Source: Owenia fusiformis
Lineage: Eukaryota > Annelida > Polychaeta > Sabellida > Oweniidae
Reading direction: 5' to 3'
Assembly (NCBI GenBank): GCA_903813345.2
Contig: CAIIXF020000006.1
Location: 26,421,936-26,481,935 of the forward strand
Length of the DNA: 60,000 bases
Shown here: positions 45,801 to 57,438 of the stretch, one piece after another
How the letters are laid out: every line of letters starts with the position of its first letter
Numbering within the stretch: the stretch's first letter is position 1
Translations under genes and position numbers: made by a program
The notes under the pieces: model-generated
What the model saw: the letters and a program-made list of their open reading frames with translations, nothing else
What the model was told of the DNA's origin: nothing
The model's database searches: none

Positions 45801-48800
45801 AGTTCTTATGACCAGTTTATATTAGAGTATATTAGGATTGCTTGATGCCTTATTTTAATCACTAGATATCACCTCCAATTAATTCAATGATATTGATATA
45901 TTTTATATATAATCGATATCATTTTTCTTAACTTAACCCTAATTTGTTAAGAACATCTTTTTCCTACTATATTCTATTATTATTCTAAATGGATGCTTAT
46001 TTACCATTGGATGAAATTCAATCATAAGACTGATTATATAGGAACAGGATGTGCCTGTGAGTTAAAAATAACCAAATACATATGATCAAAATATAATAAG
46101 TTAATTTAATGTGGATGTTGTAATTAAGTCCAGACATGTTTTATTTCTTTGACATCAAAGACTATTAATTCATGAGAAAATTATGCCTTTTCATACATTT
46201 GGATTAGTGTTATTTCAATAATACGATTATAAATGTAATCATTCTCAGTTCTGATGAGCTAAAAAGAAATCAATATCCTAGATGCGAGTAGAAATAATCT
46301 TGATTTACCTCATTACAAAAACTCACAATTCAGTCAAACTGGTATCATATTTGGAATCTACATGTAAAATTACATCTAGAAATGTGGTTTTGAAAAGAGT
46401 TTATCAACTTTGAAAATGTGACTTCTAGGTCGGGGAGATTTCCCATAGACCCCATGCTTTAATTATTATATCTTTTATTGACAATTTATATCAGTAACAT
46501 GATACATTAGTCACTAAAACACTACAAACTACTACTACAACTATTCTAACTACAAATAATAATTATTATACAGTGTGATGCACACTATTAAACATATACA
46601 CTTAAATTTTGAATCCATATGATATGTAAATTTTCCAATGTATAATTGAACATTCAAGTGTTCAGTAGCCATTAACCTTTTAAAAATATCTGGGTCATCA
46701 CAATCAAAACTTGGAATAATTTCTTTTAATTTCGAAAACAAACATTCTCTAAGAGTTACATATTTTTTACATCTTGTGAGAAAGTGTTCTTCATCTTCAA
46801 TAGAATTACATGTTGAACATTTTCTCTCATTTAGAGGTTTAGGGGCAGGTTTACAATGCCTCCCAGTCTCAATATGCAACTGGTGTGAACTTAGTCTAAA
46901 TCTTGCAATACAATGCCTATACTTTCTATTGTCTAACTTTAAATATGATTCACATTCAAATTTAGTTTTATATTTGCAATATGTTCTAAGTATGCCTTGG
47001 TCACATTTGCTCCGATTTTCACTACGGCGCCCGGCCGATTGAGTATTTTGTTCAAAATTGAATACAATATTGAGCAAAACACTCAATCGGCCGGGCGCCG
47101 GCCGAAGGATCGGAGCATATGTGACCCAGGCATAAAACCACAGTGAAATATCTTTTCTTGTGTTGGACAGATAATATTTTCTTTTACTGGACATATTTTA
47201 ATTTGTATAACTATCACATACATAAGGGTAATATGAAAAGTGAACCACTAAAACTGATGAATATTCAAGTTTAAGGGAATTTTGTAATACCCTGCCATGT
47301 TATTTCCCCAAAATCAGCCACCTGATGGCGAAACTGGTAACTACCTACTCGCATTTGAGTAATTGAATCATTCCACTTTTTTAACATCCTATGAGACATA
47401 TTACTTTATCAATGTAGTAATAGAAATAATAGGAAATATACTTAAATATAACTTTTATCAATTTTTAATCTTAAGAATATTAAATCTTTTGTTCAATTGT
47501 GCATGATCTGATCATGCAAGGGTTATCGCTGTGTTTTTCTATTGGCATCATCAACTAAGTTTGTATTTTAATAGTGTTTTATAAATATAACTTAACGTTC
47601 AGATTTTTGACAAATAATTTATGTTCCTATTTCGGACTGAGTTACATTATGCCATTTTGAAATCTGTGTAATGGAAATATTGTAGCATAGCTAGATAGTA
47701 AGCAGGCACGTAGCCAGAATTTTCCAAGGGGGGTTCACTTTTCCAAAAAAACTCTAGGGGGGGGGGTTCACTTTGGCAAATTTGGCCAAAAATCACTCAA
47801 AAAATAGTCAGAATGGTGAAAAACTGCATGATTTTGAAAGAAATTTTGGCCAGGGGGGACCCCCCTGGCTACGGGCCTGGTAAGGCCCAAATATTATTTC
47901 AAACATATTTAGGGCCTTTTTGAAATGCCATGCTCTTATTTTACAGTAAGTAGACTACATATAAATGGCCTCTACTCCCCCTCCCAAGAATGAAAGTGCT
48001 TTTATTCTCCTTCTTCATCTAGTTTGATCTTGCAGGGATATTTCTTGTATCAATGCAAAAACTTAAAAATTATGAACAAAACTACAAAAAATATGTAGAT
48101 ATCAGCAGTCAAACATTTATAAGAATAATTTCATTTTGACCATTCTAACAACAAAGAGAAAGCTGTTGAAATCAATCTTTAATGGTCTTCCTGGTCACAA
48201 CAGGTTGTTATGAAAACAAAAGCATTGATTGCACTTATGATTATGTAGCTATTATCCAAACATTTGTAGTCTTCTGAATTCATTGAACGATTTAAATTTG
48301 AAACGTATAACAGATCCTCTAAACCTAATTTGTAAACCTTATTAAAAACATAACCTCATATAATATGATATTTCTAATGATCCATTGAAAAAAGTAGCAA
48401 AGTTATTACTTTTACTATTTCATAAGATCTTATTATCACACTTTTGTTCAAGGGTCACATGACTCATTTGCATAATATACAATGTTCATTTGCATAATAT
48501 TCAATGTCTTGAATTTAGCCAAAAGTGTTCTGCTATCCAAGTATTACAACTGTTATACCACAACACTACAACTGAAATGATAAAATATCAAAAATTACTT
48601 ACTTACATTATATATTGAGTTAAACTAAAAATATAAAACATATCATTCTCTTGATATTCACTAGCAGATATTGTTGTTCGTATGATTGAAAATTAATGTT
48701 TTAAACATTTAACCAATCTGTTGATTTGATTTTGGTTCTCATATTTTTTCCAAACCCTATAGTGTTACATGTACATGTAAGTGTGGTGTAGAACAAACAT

Positions 48801-51800
48801 TTAACATTTTTCCATTGAAATTAAAATTATAGGTTTGTGTTCATTTAATATGAGCCCAGACCTAATTCATTGATCTGTTTATGTTTGAATGTGTGTTGAT
48901 TTCATTGTTTTATTTTCTTATCTATTTACAAGAGTTGCCTGGAATTCCCAATATACTTGTTTGTATTTTAAAAAGGCAATAAGTACTTGGCTGTTCTTTC
49001 TTGTCACATTCATTTTAATTAATGAGTTAAACTATATGAAAGGTGAAGTGAGTGTCAAAACACTAATTTCATGCCAAATAGATTTTATCTTGCACCATTC
49101 AATATCTTGATAAGTTGAGAATTTAGTGACAACATGGGCTAGCCTACTAACTGGGCATCATATGTAACACCCTCACCCCCCCCCCTCCCACTAAACCCAG
49201 TCATGTTTATGTCTTTCCAGTGATATTCCTTCCCTGTTGCATCAGTTAATAAACTTCAAATTGGACTGAGAAATCACCTTTTCAATTCCAGATTGAACTA
49301 AAAAAAGATTAGTGAGCAGTCAAAAGTATTAATTTGATAATTGATGTGTAATATCTTTATATTATTATTTTACATGTGTTGCTTAAAACTATACTGAATG
49401 ATAAATGTTCTTGTAGATTAGGAATAGTATGATTTGTAGAATTGCTTCTCCTTCATAATGCTGTATAGAGCAACTGTGGGCGTAGCCAGGGGAGATTGTT
49501 GAAAAATTTCTGTGGATCCCTTACCCCCTTTTCGGATCTCGCTTCGCTCACAGAAATGCACACCCCCCCCCCCCTTTGACGCCTGCTGGCTATACCCCTG
49601 GCTACAATGATTTATTACATGCACCTATGATAATAACAATTGGAGACTAAACTCTAGAGTCCATTTCACACCTTCATTTCGTCAGTAGAACGGCAAAAAT
49701 AAGAAATTGGGAGACCATTGTGCAATAATATATGGAAAAGTATATTCATAATGTACATGAATGACATTTGTATATTTCAGATTTTTTAGTTTTTTGTGCA
49801 ATAAGCCTGTGCCGTCTTGTAATTTGAAGAATTTCAGCCATGTTAATCTTATTGAAAATAACATGGCAGAGAAACATCCAAATATAAGAGGCCACACACT
49901 TTATAAGCCAAACTAGAAGCAATCCAAGATATACACATGTCATTCATGTACATTATGCATATACTTTTCCATATATTATTGCACAATGGTCTCCCAATTT
50001 CTTATTTTTGCCGTTCTACTGACGAAAGGAAGCTGTGAAATGGACTCTAGTTACTGTACAAGGGTTGTTAAACCAACAAATTAGTATTAAATGATAACAA
50101 AGGGCTAATTTCTTAATCTGTCCATTTCCTTGTTTTATTACTGTCTGATCAGAACAACCTTGATTACTTTTTATGTCTAGCAATTATTTTAGATTTGATG
50201 AACTATAATCTTTACTTCATTGTTTTAGAATATGCTTTCATAATAAGCTTAGTTCATTTAGGTACCCATGTACATTATGGGCCTTACTAGAAGATTAAGG
50301 ACTACTGTATTAAGAAAGAGATTATTAGGTTATTAGGTCACTATAGTGGTAATATATAATAGTTCCTATGAATCTATACCTTGACCATTAATGTTAGCAG
50401 TTATATAAATGTAAGGATTGGGATATGAGAATGAAAATTCTCTTGATCGGTGATTTATGAAATCAAACAACAAATAGGAAGTGGTAATATCAATACATAT
50501 ATTGATATTCCAGAGATTGACATGGGCATAGCCTGGGGAGTGCCCCCTCCCCTCACCCCCACAAAAAAGCAATTTTGTAAAATTTGTTGCAAAAACATTA
50601 TAAAATTACATTTTGAAATGCTTAGATTGCACTATTTAGATTTTTAAAAATTTCCAGGGTTCTTAGTGATGCAGATCCAAAGAATTGCACCCCCCCCCCC
50701 CCTTCAACACTTACAAGTGCTGGCTACTCCCCTGGATTGATGTACTCTTTTAAATGAACTTTTTGATCACAACAGATTGTATAATTATAAAAACAAAAAT
50801 GTTGATTGCTTTGGTAATAATTTTCCAGCCATTTGCTGTTTATTGTAATTCTTAAATCACTTTTAAGTTTGGAAATGGATGTTAAAACTATTTTTCGAAT
50901 TTCTCTTTTAAAAAAAAAACTTTAATATTAAATGTTCTAAATGAACAATTTCATTAAGAAAAGTTTTAGAAACATATTTCCAAAAGAACATTTCAACAAC
51001 TTCACGGGTCACATGATTCATTTACATAATATTCTATGCTCATTTGCATAATATTCAATGTCTTGAATTCAGCAAAATTAAAACTTCTCAACTAATATGT
51101 GACTTTGGGCTTTCTTGAAAGCCCATGTTGTGACTAATATGTCATCGTTCTGGAATAAAGAGTCAATAAAATATATATTGTATTATATACAGGTCCATCC
51201 CAAGAGATTGTGGTTTTTAACAACTTTTAAAATATTATCTTCTTTAAAAATGTGGCTTCCAGGTCGGCAAAGACCCCATGTTACAAAATCACAAAAGTGA
51301 AATATCATTTCTTGTGTTGAGCAATGTGCAGATAATATTTTCTTTTACTGGACATATTTTCGTTTGTATAATAATCAGACAGATTATATGAAAATTTATT
51401 GGCTTAAACTTAAATATATATACCTGCCATGTTAATTTACCCACCCGAATCAGCCACCTAGTGGTGAAACTAGTAACTACCTACTAACATCTGGGTAATA
51501 AGGATTTGATTGTATCCTGACAATCAATGTGATATTTGGTCTGCATTAGCTTAATTTCAGAACTTGTTCAAGATAAACACTGTAGCTTCTTTAATACCAA
51601 TACATCCTTTTCTTCAATTTCTATTATTTTAATCTGATGACATATATGAACTCCCCCCAGAGTCTTAAATTCTTTCAAAAACAGCATCCTTCTTCAAAGG
51701 ACTTAATTTATTTATGCTTAAATTATGGAAAGAAGTGAAAATCCTTGAACCAAGGATGAGGAAAAGCAACTCTACAGAGTAATAAATCCCAGCAAACAAA

Positions 51801-54694
51801 GTTTTTCAAAATACCAACCATCATGAAAATTCTTGAACAGAGCTTCTTTGTCTCCAGGTATCAGCATATATAAGATTAGAACCGAATCCATTATCTGATA
51901 TTTGAGTTATCAAATATTATGCTTTTGCTTTTTTACTTCTTTTTTTCCACTTGTATACAACCTATCCACTGGTATTTGATTTATACATTTTTTTATGAAA
52001 AAATGGCGGCATTTTTGAAATTAAGCTTTCATCCTGGCAATTTTTTCTCCAGAAGAGCTCCTTTGTCCCTAGGTATCAATAAAATAAAACCGACAGATAG
52101 CTTTTCTAAATCCCCTGGAACTTCGTTCGATGACATGATCATGCAGTATTCATCATCTTTAGCACTTTCAAAGTGAATTAGAGCCAAAATGGTCATATCT
52201 GAACACCCACCTTTTTTAAAGAATGAACCACCTTTGGAAAAAAGACCTGTCTGAATGAAACAGTTTCAGCAAGAATTTAACATATTCTTTACTGTTTCGT
52301 ATATGCTGGTTTTACTGTACCTTGAAATCATCATTGTTTTTCATTTTCAATGGGTTGCAGGTGAAATTCAAGGTGTTGAATTATGTTTTCAAGGCATTGT
52401 TTTAAAAATTCAAGGGATTTTAACTAACCAATGAAAAATTCATGGCTTTTTTCATCTGTTGAAAAAAACAACCTTGGAAAATCCATTGAACAACCATTGT
52501 ACAATCATTGATGTCCCAAATTCAAGGTTGAACATTTTTAACAGGGAGGACTACATCATTCAACCTGTCCGGGGTACTAGTAAACATATGCTGATCAATA
52601 TTATAATTCTTATTGCAGAAAAAATAATGATGCCTTTGGTTAACTATGGGATCAAGTGGTGAGTCAGCAATTTCCTTAATGTATGTTAATATGAGACATT
52701 TTAAATGAATGTGTACCAAAACAATCAATCAATATCACTCATTTTTGGCCCTATGAAAATGACATTAGAATTTCAGAGTTTGCACATATGAAATTGTGAC
52801 TGTTCTATTTTGTAGTATGTCTGGCAGTTTTATTATAGATGAGAATGATCCCATTGTGAATGATCTATTTTGTAGTATGTCTATGGGTTTTATGGTAGAT
52901 GAAAATGATCCTATTGTGTGGAGAGGTCTTATGGTTATGTCCGCTATACAGCAGTTTACTAAACAGGTACTTTTAAGGATTTAAGTCTTTTCTTTATTTT
53001 CTTTTAAGATTCAGGATATCAATAAAATGTTTATATCCAAATGTTTACAGGTGTAAAAATGTAAAAAGAACTTGTTTTAAAAATAAGTGGCATTTCAACC
53101 TAAACATCTCAAATTGGTCCCAAAAACCATCAAAACTGTGCAAATAATTAAGCACAATTTTGTTATCTTACAATATGATACGTTTCAAACACAAGTTGTA
53201 CAAAATACCAATAATTGGACCCCCTGTTGTCATATGTAAAAGTATGATGTCTTTATACAGGAATGCGATGGTAAAATTGTGCATATGATTTTTTCAGGTT
53301 GAGTGGGGTCCCCTTGATTACTTAGTGGTTGATATGCCTCCAGGTACTGGTGATGCACAGTTAACCATGTCCCAAACTATACCTGTAGATGGTATGTGTC
53401 ATAATTATAGTGCACAATTATATATTTCCTTGTGTGTGTTATGGGTCTATACGTGCTACTTTTACCCAAATGTAGTGTATTGTATATTTAGATCATAATA
53501 TGATGGTGCTTGTCATATGGTGGAGAAATACATTTTCTAAACTTCTTGAATATCCAGAGTGACAGAAAATCTTTTCAACAAAATGGCTGTAACTGTAAAT
53601 AACTGTCACAAATTCTCCAAATTATGCAAATTATGTTTTAAGATGTTTTTGCTATTTTTACCTAAATGTAGTATGTTGTATTATTAATATCATAATGACA
53701 AACTGACAAATAATATTACATGAATAAAAAATCCATGATTCAGTCTGCCGTCAAAGTCAAAATTTAATCTTAGACAAAAAATTATTTATAAGGACCCTTC
53801 TTAATCTTATTGTAGGTGCAGTGATTGTAACTACTCCTCAAGATATTGCATTGTTAGATGCTCGGAGGGGAACAGAAATGTTCCGTAAAGTTAACATACC
53901 AGTATTGGGGGTAGTTCAGAACATGAGTATGTTTGAATGCCCGAAATGTGGTCATATGGAACATATATTTGGTGCTGAAGGTGCTAGGCGATTATCATTT
54001 GAGATGGGAATTGAATTTTTAGGTAAGAATCAATTCTATTTTGCCACAAAGAAGTTGTGACATATTGTTAAAGTCAAAACTTTTTATTTTAGCTGGTATT
54101 TGGAGTCAGTATTCAGAATTGGCATCTGTAATGATTGTTGTACCTTTGTAAATGTAACCTCGCGATGGCCTTTTGTCATGTAAATGCCTTGTTATTATAA
54201 TTTTCAAGACTGTTTAAAACCACAAAAGATATAATAAAAAATGCTTTATTAATTAAATCTCTTTCCATTACCCTGGTATTCCATCTGTTATCTACACTAC
54301 CCTCTGACTAAAGAATCAATCTTACAGTTTTTTTTCAGCACTTATCATAAGTGGTGACATATTGTTATAGTCTTCAACTTTCTTGTAAATGGTGTTCTGC
54401 TATTGGTGTTTGGCGATTGGTCTTCAGTGGTAACAAATGGCAGGTGGTGATATTTTGCATGTTAATGCCTTGTTAAAGAAATTCCTGATATCAACCAAGA
54501 TAGTAAAAATCCTCTATTTTAACATTAAAGGTGATGTACCATTAAACAGTGCCATACGGGAGACATCAGATGATGGCAAACCAATAGTCATCTCAAAGCC
54601 AGATTCGCCACAGGCAAAGGTGTATAGAGACATTGCTAAACATGTACTAAGAGTACTACCCCTTTATAAAGGACTAGTAGCCAAAGTGACTTGA
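42804..54694 (+). CDS. NUBPL: NUBPL (Ind1), complex I iron-sulfur P-loop protein, 5' incomplete
   Basis: Exons 42804-42945, 43189-43314, 52619-52658, 52876-52966 (alternative start 52816), 53298-53391, 53816-54022 and 54531-54694, all GT-AG and in phase, encode 287 residues to the stop TGA. The deviant Walker A is [13 protein letters not shown]. Other family motifs are [71 protein letters not shown] (the CPKC iron-sulfur motif), IFGAEGAR and GDVPLN. These match the Mrp/NBP35-type NUBPL family. In other animals this mitochondrial matrix protein is needed to assemble iron-sulfur clusters into complex I. The first 40 or so residues, including the targeting peptide, are not seen. A poly(A) signal AATAAA lies near 54765. 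Confidence 0.93.
43703..44190 (+). repeat. Dispersed repeat, forward copy in NUBPL intron 2
   Basis: Begins AGTACCCCAGACAGGTTGAA, contains CCCTGTTAAAAATGTTCAAC and CTTGAATTTGGGACAT, and ends near TACAGTAAAACTCC. The same landmarks occur in reverse order and orientation at 52305-52592, so the two form an inverted pair 8 kb apart. The insert between CAGTCATG (43741) and GCCCTGTTAAAA (44000) is absent from the other copy. Confidence 0.7.
46458..47138 (-). mobile_element. Dead LINE fragment, C-terminal region
   Basis: The minus-strand frame (ending 46550) encodes [20 protein letters not shown], then [19 protein letters not shown] and [12 protein letters not shown]. This CxxC-(n)-H-(n)-C region is typical of the end of many animal non-LTR reverse transcriptases. 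The rest of the reverse transcriptase is missing. Comparison with the paralogous DNA at about 51255-51295, where ACCCCATG is followed almost directly by AGTGAAATATC, gives an empty site and the approximate borders used here. A small foldback element (46991-47134) is inserted in it. Confidence 0.75.
46991..47134. mobile_element. GC-rich foldback MITE inside the LINE fragment
   Basis: The left arm TATGCCTTGGTCACATTTGC, TCCGAT pairs with the right arm ATCGGAGC, ATATGTGACCCAGGCATA. The inner arms GCGCCCGGCCGATTGAGT and ACTCAATCGGCCGGGCGC pair perfectly, so the whole 144 bp folds on itself. TA borders on both sides would fit a TA target duplication. The reading frame running through it on the minus strand is accidental. 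Confidence 0.8.
47703..47879. mobile_element. CAGGCACGTAGCCAG repeat
   Basis: Starts GCAGGCACGTAGCCAGAA and ends GGCTACGGGCCTG. It contains GGGGGGTTCAC twice, CAAATTTGGCCAAAAATCAC and ATGATTTTGAAAGAAA. It is a full-length copy of the family nested at 9932-10091. Confidence 0.75.
49478..49606. repeat. GGCGTAGCCAGGGG inverted-end repeat
   Basis: The left GGGCGTAGCCAGGGGAG and the right CCCCTGGCTAC form an inverted pair around a C14 run and TTCGGATCTCGCTTCGCTC. It is a relative of the CAGGCCCGTAGCCAGG class. A similar but more degenerate unit is at 50523-50735 (GGCATAGCCTGGGGAG and GGCTACTCCCCTGG). Confidence 0.6.
49653..50050. mobile_element. Foldback MITE, about 400 bp, 125-bp arms
   Basis: The arms are inverted and nearly identical over about 125 bp: CTAGAGTCCATTTCACA, TTTCGTCAGTAGAACGGC, AATTGGGAGACCATTGTGCA, AATGTACATGAATGACAT on the left, and the reverse complement on the right up to GGACTCTAG. 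About 150 bp of unrelated sequence lies in the loop. No coding capacity. High arm identity implies recent activity or gene conversion. Confidence 0.85.
50051..52304. other. NUBPL intron 2, remaining stretch
   Basis: No nested exon is seen. It includes the degenerate GGCATAGCCTGGGG unit (50523-50735), the CATTTGCATAATATTCAATG block near 51030-51060, the palindrome GGGCTTTCTTGAAAGCCC (51107-51124), and the empty-site counterpart of the LINE fragment near 51255-51295. Confidence 0.45.
52305..52592 (-). repeat. Dispersed repeat, reverse copy in NUBPL intron 2
   Basis: Read on the minus strand it has the same landmarks as 43703-44190: AGTACCCCGGACAGGTTGAA, CCTGTTAAAAATGTTCAACC, TTGAATTTGGGACAT and, at the far end, TACAGTAAAACCAGC. 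It ends 26 bp before the next NUBPL exon. Confidence 0.68.
52801..52920 (+). repeat. NUBPL: 60-bp tandem duplication across a NUBPL acceptor
   Basis: 52801-52860 and 52861-52920 are two copies of one 60-bp unit, identical at most positions (TCTATTTTGTAGTATGTCT in both). Each copy holds a TTTTGTAG acceptor followed by about 45 bp of coding sequence. Use of the second acceptor gives the canonical [19 protein letters not shown]. Use of the first gives the same plus 20 residues in frame ([19 protein letters not shown]). Neither copy carries a stop. Confidence 0.92.
54028..54475. repeat. Two GTCACCAC-family arms in the last NUBPL intron
   Basis: 54045-54195 (TGACATATTGTTA, TTGGCATCTGTAATGA, GTAAATGCCTTGTTATT) and 54345-54475 (GTGGTGACATATTGTTATAG, GGTGTTTGGCGATTGG, TTTTGCATGTTAATGCCTTG) lie head to tail in the intron 54023-54530. 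They are single arms of the element at 48-548. Confidence 0.65.
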
Positions 54695-57438
54695 TTTCTC
54701 TAAGAATTATAGGATGTGATTTTAATTTATTATTGTTGCATGTGATGCAATAGGAAAACAAAAAATAAAATGTAGTGCAATGATTTATTTGTTTGTCTTT
54801 ATTGATTCAATGAGCAATATTGGCACACAGTAATCTTCCGAATCCCAAAGGCTTTAAAATTGAAGGAAAGGAATCTCTTGGAAACAAAAAAATGGAAAGA
54901 TCCACAACTTGATGTTAGAAGAAAAGAGTACATTGTACTTTCTGAAAGCATACTCCTTAATTGGACATTTAACACATAAATTGGTAAGTAAAAACTTTTA
55001 CAAAATATAAGTCAACACAACATGGGTCTATTTCTAAGTTATTTTGAATTATGATATTTTCAGGGACCTAACCTGGAACTAAAATTAAGAAAGACAAATG
55101 TTAATAAGTAAGGCAAAACCTAAGCCAAAGAGAGTATTACACTTCTTTGGAATATAATATTCTAGTTTATAAAATGTTGCCTGCGTTATATGAGCATATC
55201 TACAAACATGGTATAAACATCATGTATGACAAAACAAAAATACAATTTGTATTTTGTTTATAAAAAATAATTTATTTTTCATTATTAACAACATTCATAT
55301 TAAGGCTACAGTCTGGTGCACATCCCCAGGAAAACATGGCATATAAAGTGTAAATTCATGTAGGGTTTGTTACAAACTGAGAGACTCCTTGGAATTGTGC
55401 TCCAGACTATGCTCTAACCAACCTGATTGTATAAGGCACATAATAGTTTCTGTGTTTTCCTCTTGAATAATTAGTCTATTGCATTAGCTACAAGAAAAAC
55501 ATAATTGGTTGATATTTTCTTGTGTCTTTGCAATTTGGCAGTACTGGCTTATACATACATGTATACAACTCAGAATGTACAACAAATAGGTCGAGGTTGT
55601 TCAATTAGTTTTGTGAATACCTTTACTGAATTGGTCTCACCAGTTAATGATTTTGGTTTTTGAGAACTCCATTTGCAAATAAGATAAATATAATTGAGTG
55701 GTGGGAAAACTAGCAAATGATTTTAAAAGGAATTTTTCACAAAACTTATTGACTGACCTTGTACAAAGGAAATGTATAATACCGACAGGGAATCCTTTAA
55801 AGTTGAACACATTGGTGTCTGACAAAAAGTGATCAGCCATTAAGCTGTTCAGCTATAGGGTTTTCTGTATTCTGAATTTTTCTCATTGAATCTTCCTGAA
55901 TGAAAATCTGATATTTTCTCTACAGATATTTATAAGCTATATACAAAATTTACAGTTTTTACAAATAAAATATTTAACAAAGTTTCTCTTTCACAGGAAA
56001 GGAGATCATGAGATTGTCTGGAACAACTTCCAGTGAGATAATGCACCTGTGATGATCTGCCTTTTTAACAAGAATTACTAAGCCCAATCTTAAAGCTGAA
56101 CTCTAATTATATCTTTTAGATAGAGTCTCACTATTCTCAAATAAATATAAAACTATGTACAGTTAAATTTGTGAATGCGCTAACATTTGGTAAATCAAAA
56201 TAGTGTTCTGCTTGGGAGGTGTCCCACTCAAAGAAGTTCATTTAAATTAAGTAATAGGCAAGAGGTTTGAAAATGGCTGACAGGAAAAGTGACAGAAAAG
56301 TGTGCTTATGGATCTGCATCACAGATTTTACTGTAGTTATATCCATTGCGGATAGAGCTGTTAGTGATTAAACAAATGCCTATCAGTGCAACATTAATTA
56401 TATTCAATATAAACAGCAAAAGCCAATAAATAATATGCGCACCTGCATTTCTAGTGCATACAGTGAAAAATTTTTATACTTATGAAAAACCCATACTGTC
56501 GTAAACATGTACATGTATATTTGATTGTTTTGTTTCCTCTTATTGATTGTATACATATAAAGTTTATACATCAACATGTTTGTTGTGAGAATTATAAAAA
56601 AACATTATTCATTTTGTGAAACATTTTTCAGAAATTGTCATTGACAAAAACATATTTAACTGCACTTTTCTAATGTCTAAAACGACTGAGACTTTGCTTC
56701 TAGATATATAAAAAACGGTAGATATTGAAATAAGAGATTCCTTCTTCTAGAGTTTTAAAAACAGATATATTTTGAATGGAAATTAAATGTCTGTTTATGT
56801 CAAGTGATCTGATACAAAATGGTTTAAGAAAAAGGTTTTCCCAAATACAGGATGCAACAATGTTGTAAAGTCACATAGTTAAATCAATTTAGGCGCCAGC
56901 CCGTTCAGGCTAGGCGCTTGGACGCCATAACCACGAGGTTGCGAGTTCGAGACGCGGTGTGCTCCGTGCGTTTATTCATTTATTGGCCCAATATGTATGC
57001 ACTGTTAATAAGAGACATTTATCCAAGATACCACAATCTCATAGACAGTATTCTATTAGAAAATAATAACAATTTTATTTACTTAATGCAACAAGGCCAC
57101 TTCATTTATTAGGGTATTTGGTTCAGTGAAGTAATGAAATCTTTGTGTGCATCATAAATATTTAAGACCTGCTGATACGAATTGAGTTTCAGACCATTTT
57201 CTTCATATATATGTTCAAAAAATAACTAAAGTAATTGCTCCAGGTCTCTGAAACCATAGTCTTCAACCACAATCTGAACTAGTGGATGCAAAAACATCAA
57301 TGATTAATAATAACATGCTGCCTATATGTGTAAATGGTCCCACTCCAATACAACTGATGCAAAAAAACTACATCAGAAAAGATATACCTCTCATAGAATC
57401 TTTTTGCAGTCTTCTATCAAGTCGCCCTTTGTCTGTTT
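54695..57438. other. NUBPL 3'UTR and intergenic region
   Basis: AT-rich with no coding exon. A poly(A) signal AATAAA lies near 54765 for NUBPL. Apart from the SINE-like head at 56890-56975, no repeat was identified with confidence. Confidence 0.45.
56890..56975 (+). mobile_element. tRNA-derived SINE-like head
   Basis: The sequence AGGCGCCAGCCCGTTCAGGC, TAGGCGCTTGGACGCCATAA, CCACGAGG, TTGCGAGTTCGAGACGC resembles a tRNA with A- and B-box-like segments (GAGTTCGAGAC for the B box). The anticodon stem does not pair well, so it is not a functional tRNA gene. It most likely is the 5' head of a tRNA-derived SINE; the tail is not defined. Confidence 0.45.

Larger units (their letters stand above)
43315..52618. 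other. NUBPL intron 2, 9.3 kb, repeat-rich
   Basis: No nested gene was found. Diverged repeated blocks recur: about 47140-47360 with 51290-51505 (AATATTTTCTTTTACTGGAC, CAGCCACCTGATGG), 48445-48520 with 51005-51075 (CATTTGCATAATATTCAATG), 48160-48240 with 50740-50825 (TCACAACAG, GTTGATTG), and 44795-44880 with 45335-45410 (TTCCCCATA, CCCAGTA). These look like old copies of one larger repeat. Individual elements are listed separately. Confidence 0.6.

Noticed and set aside
56890-56975. A functional tRNA gene
   Set aside because: Only tRNA-like A and B boxes are present; the anticodon stem does not pair, so a SINE head is more likely.
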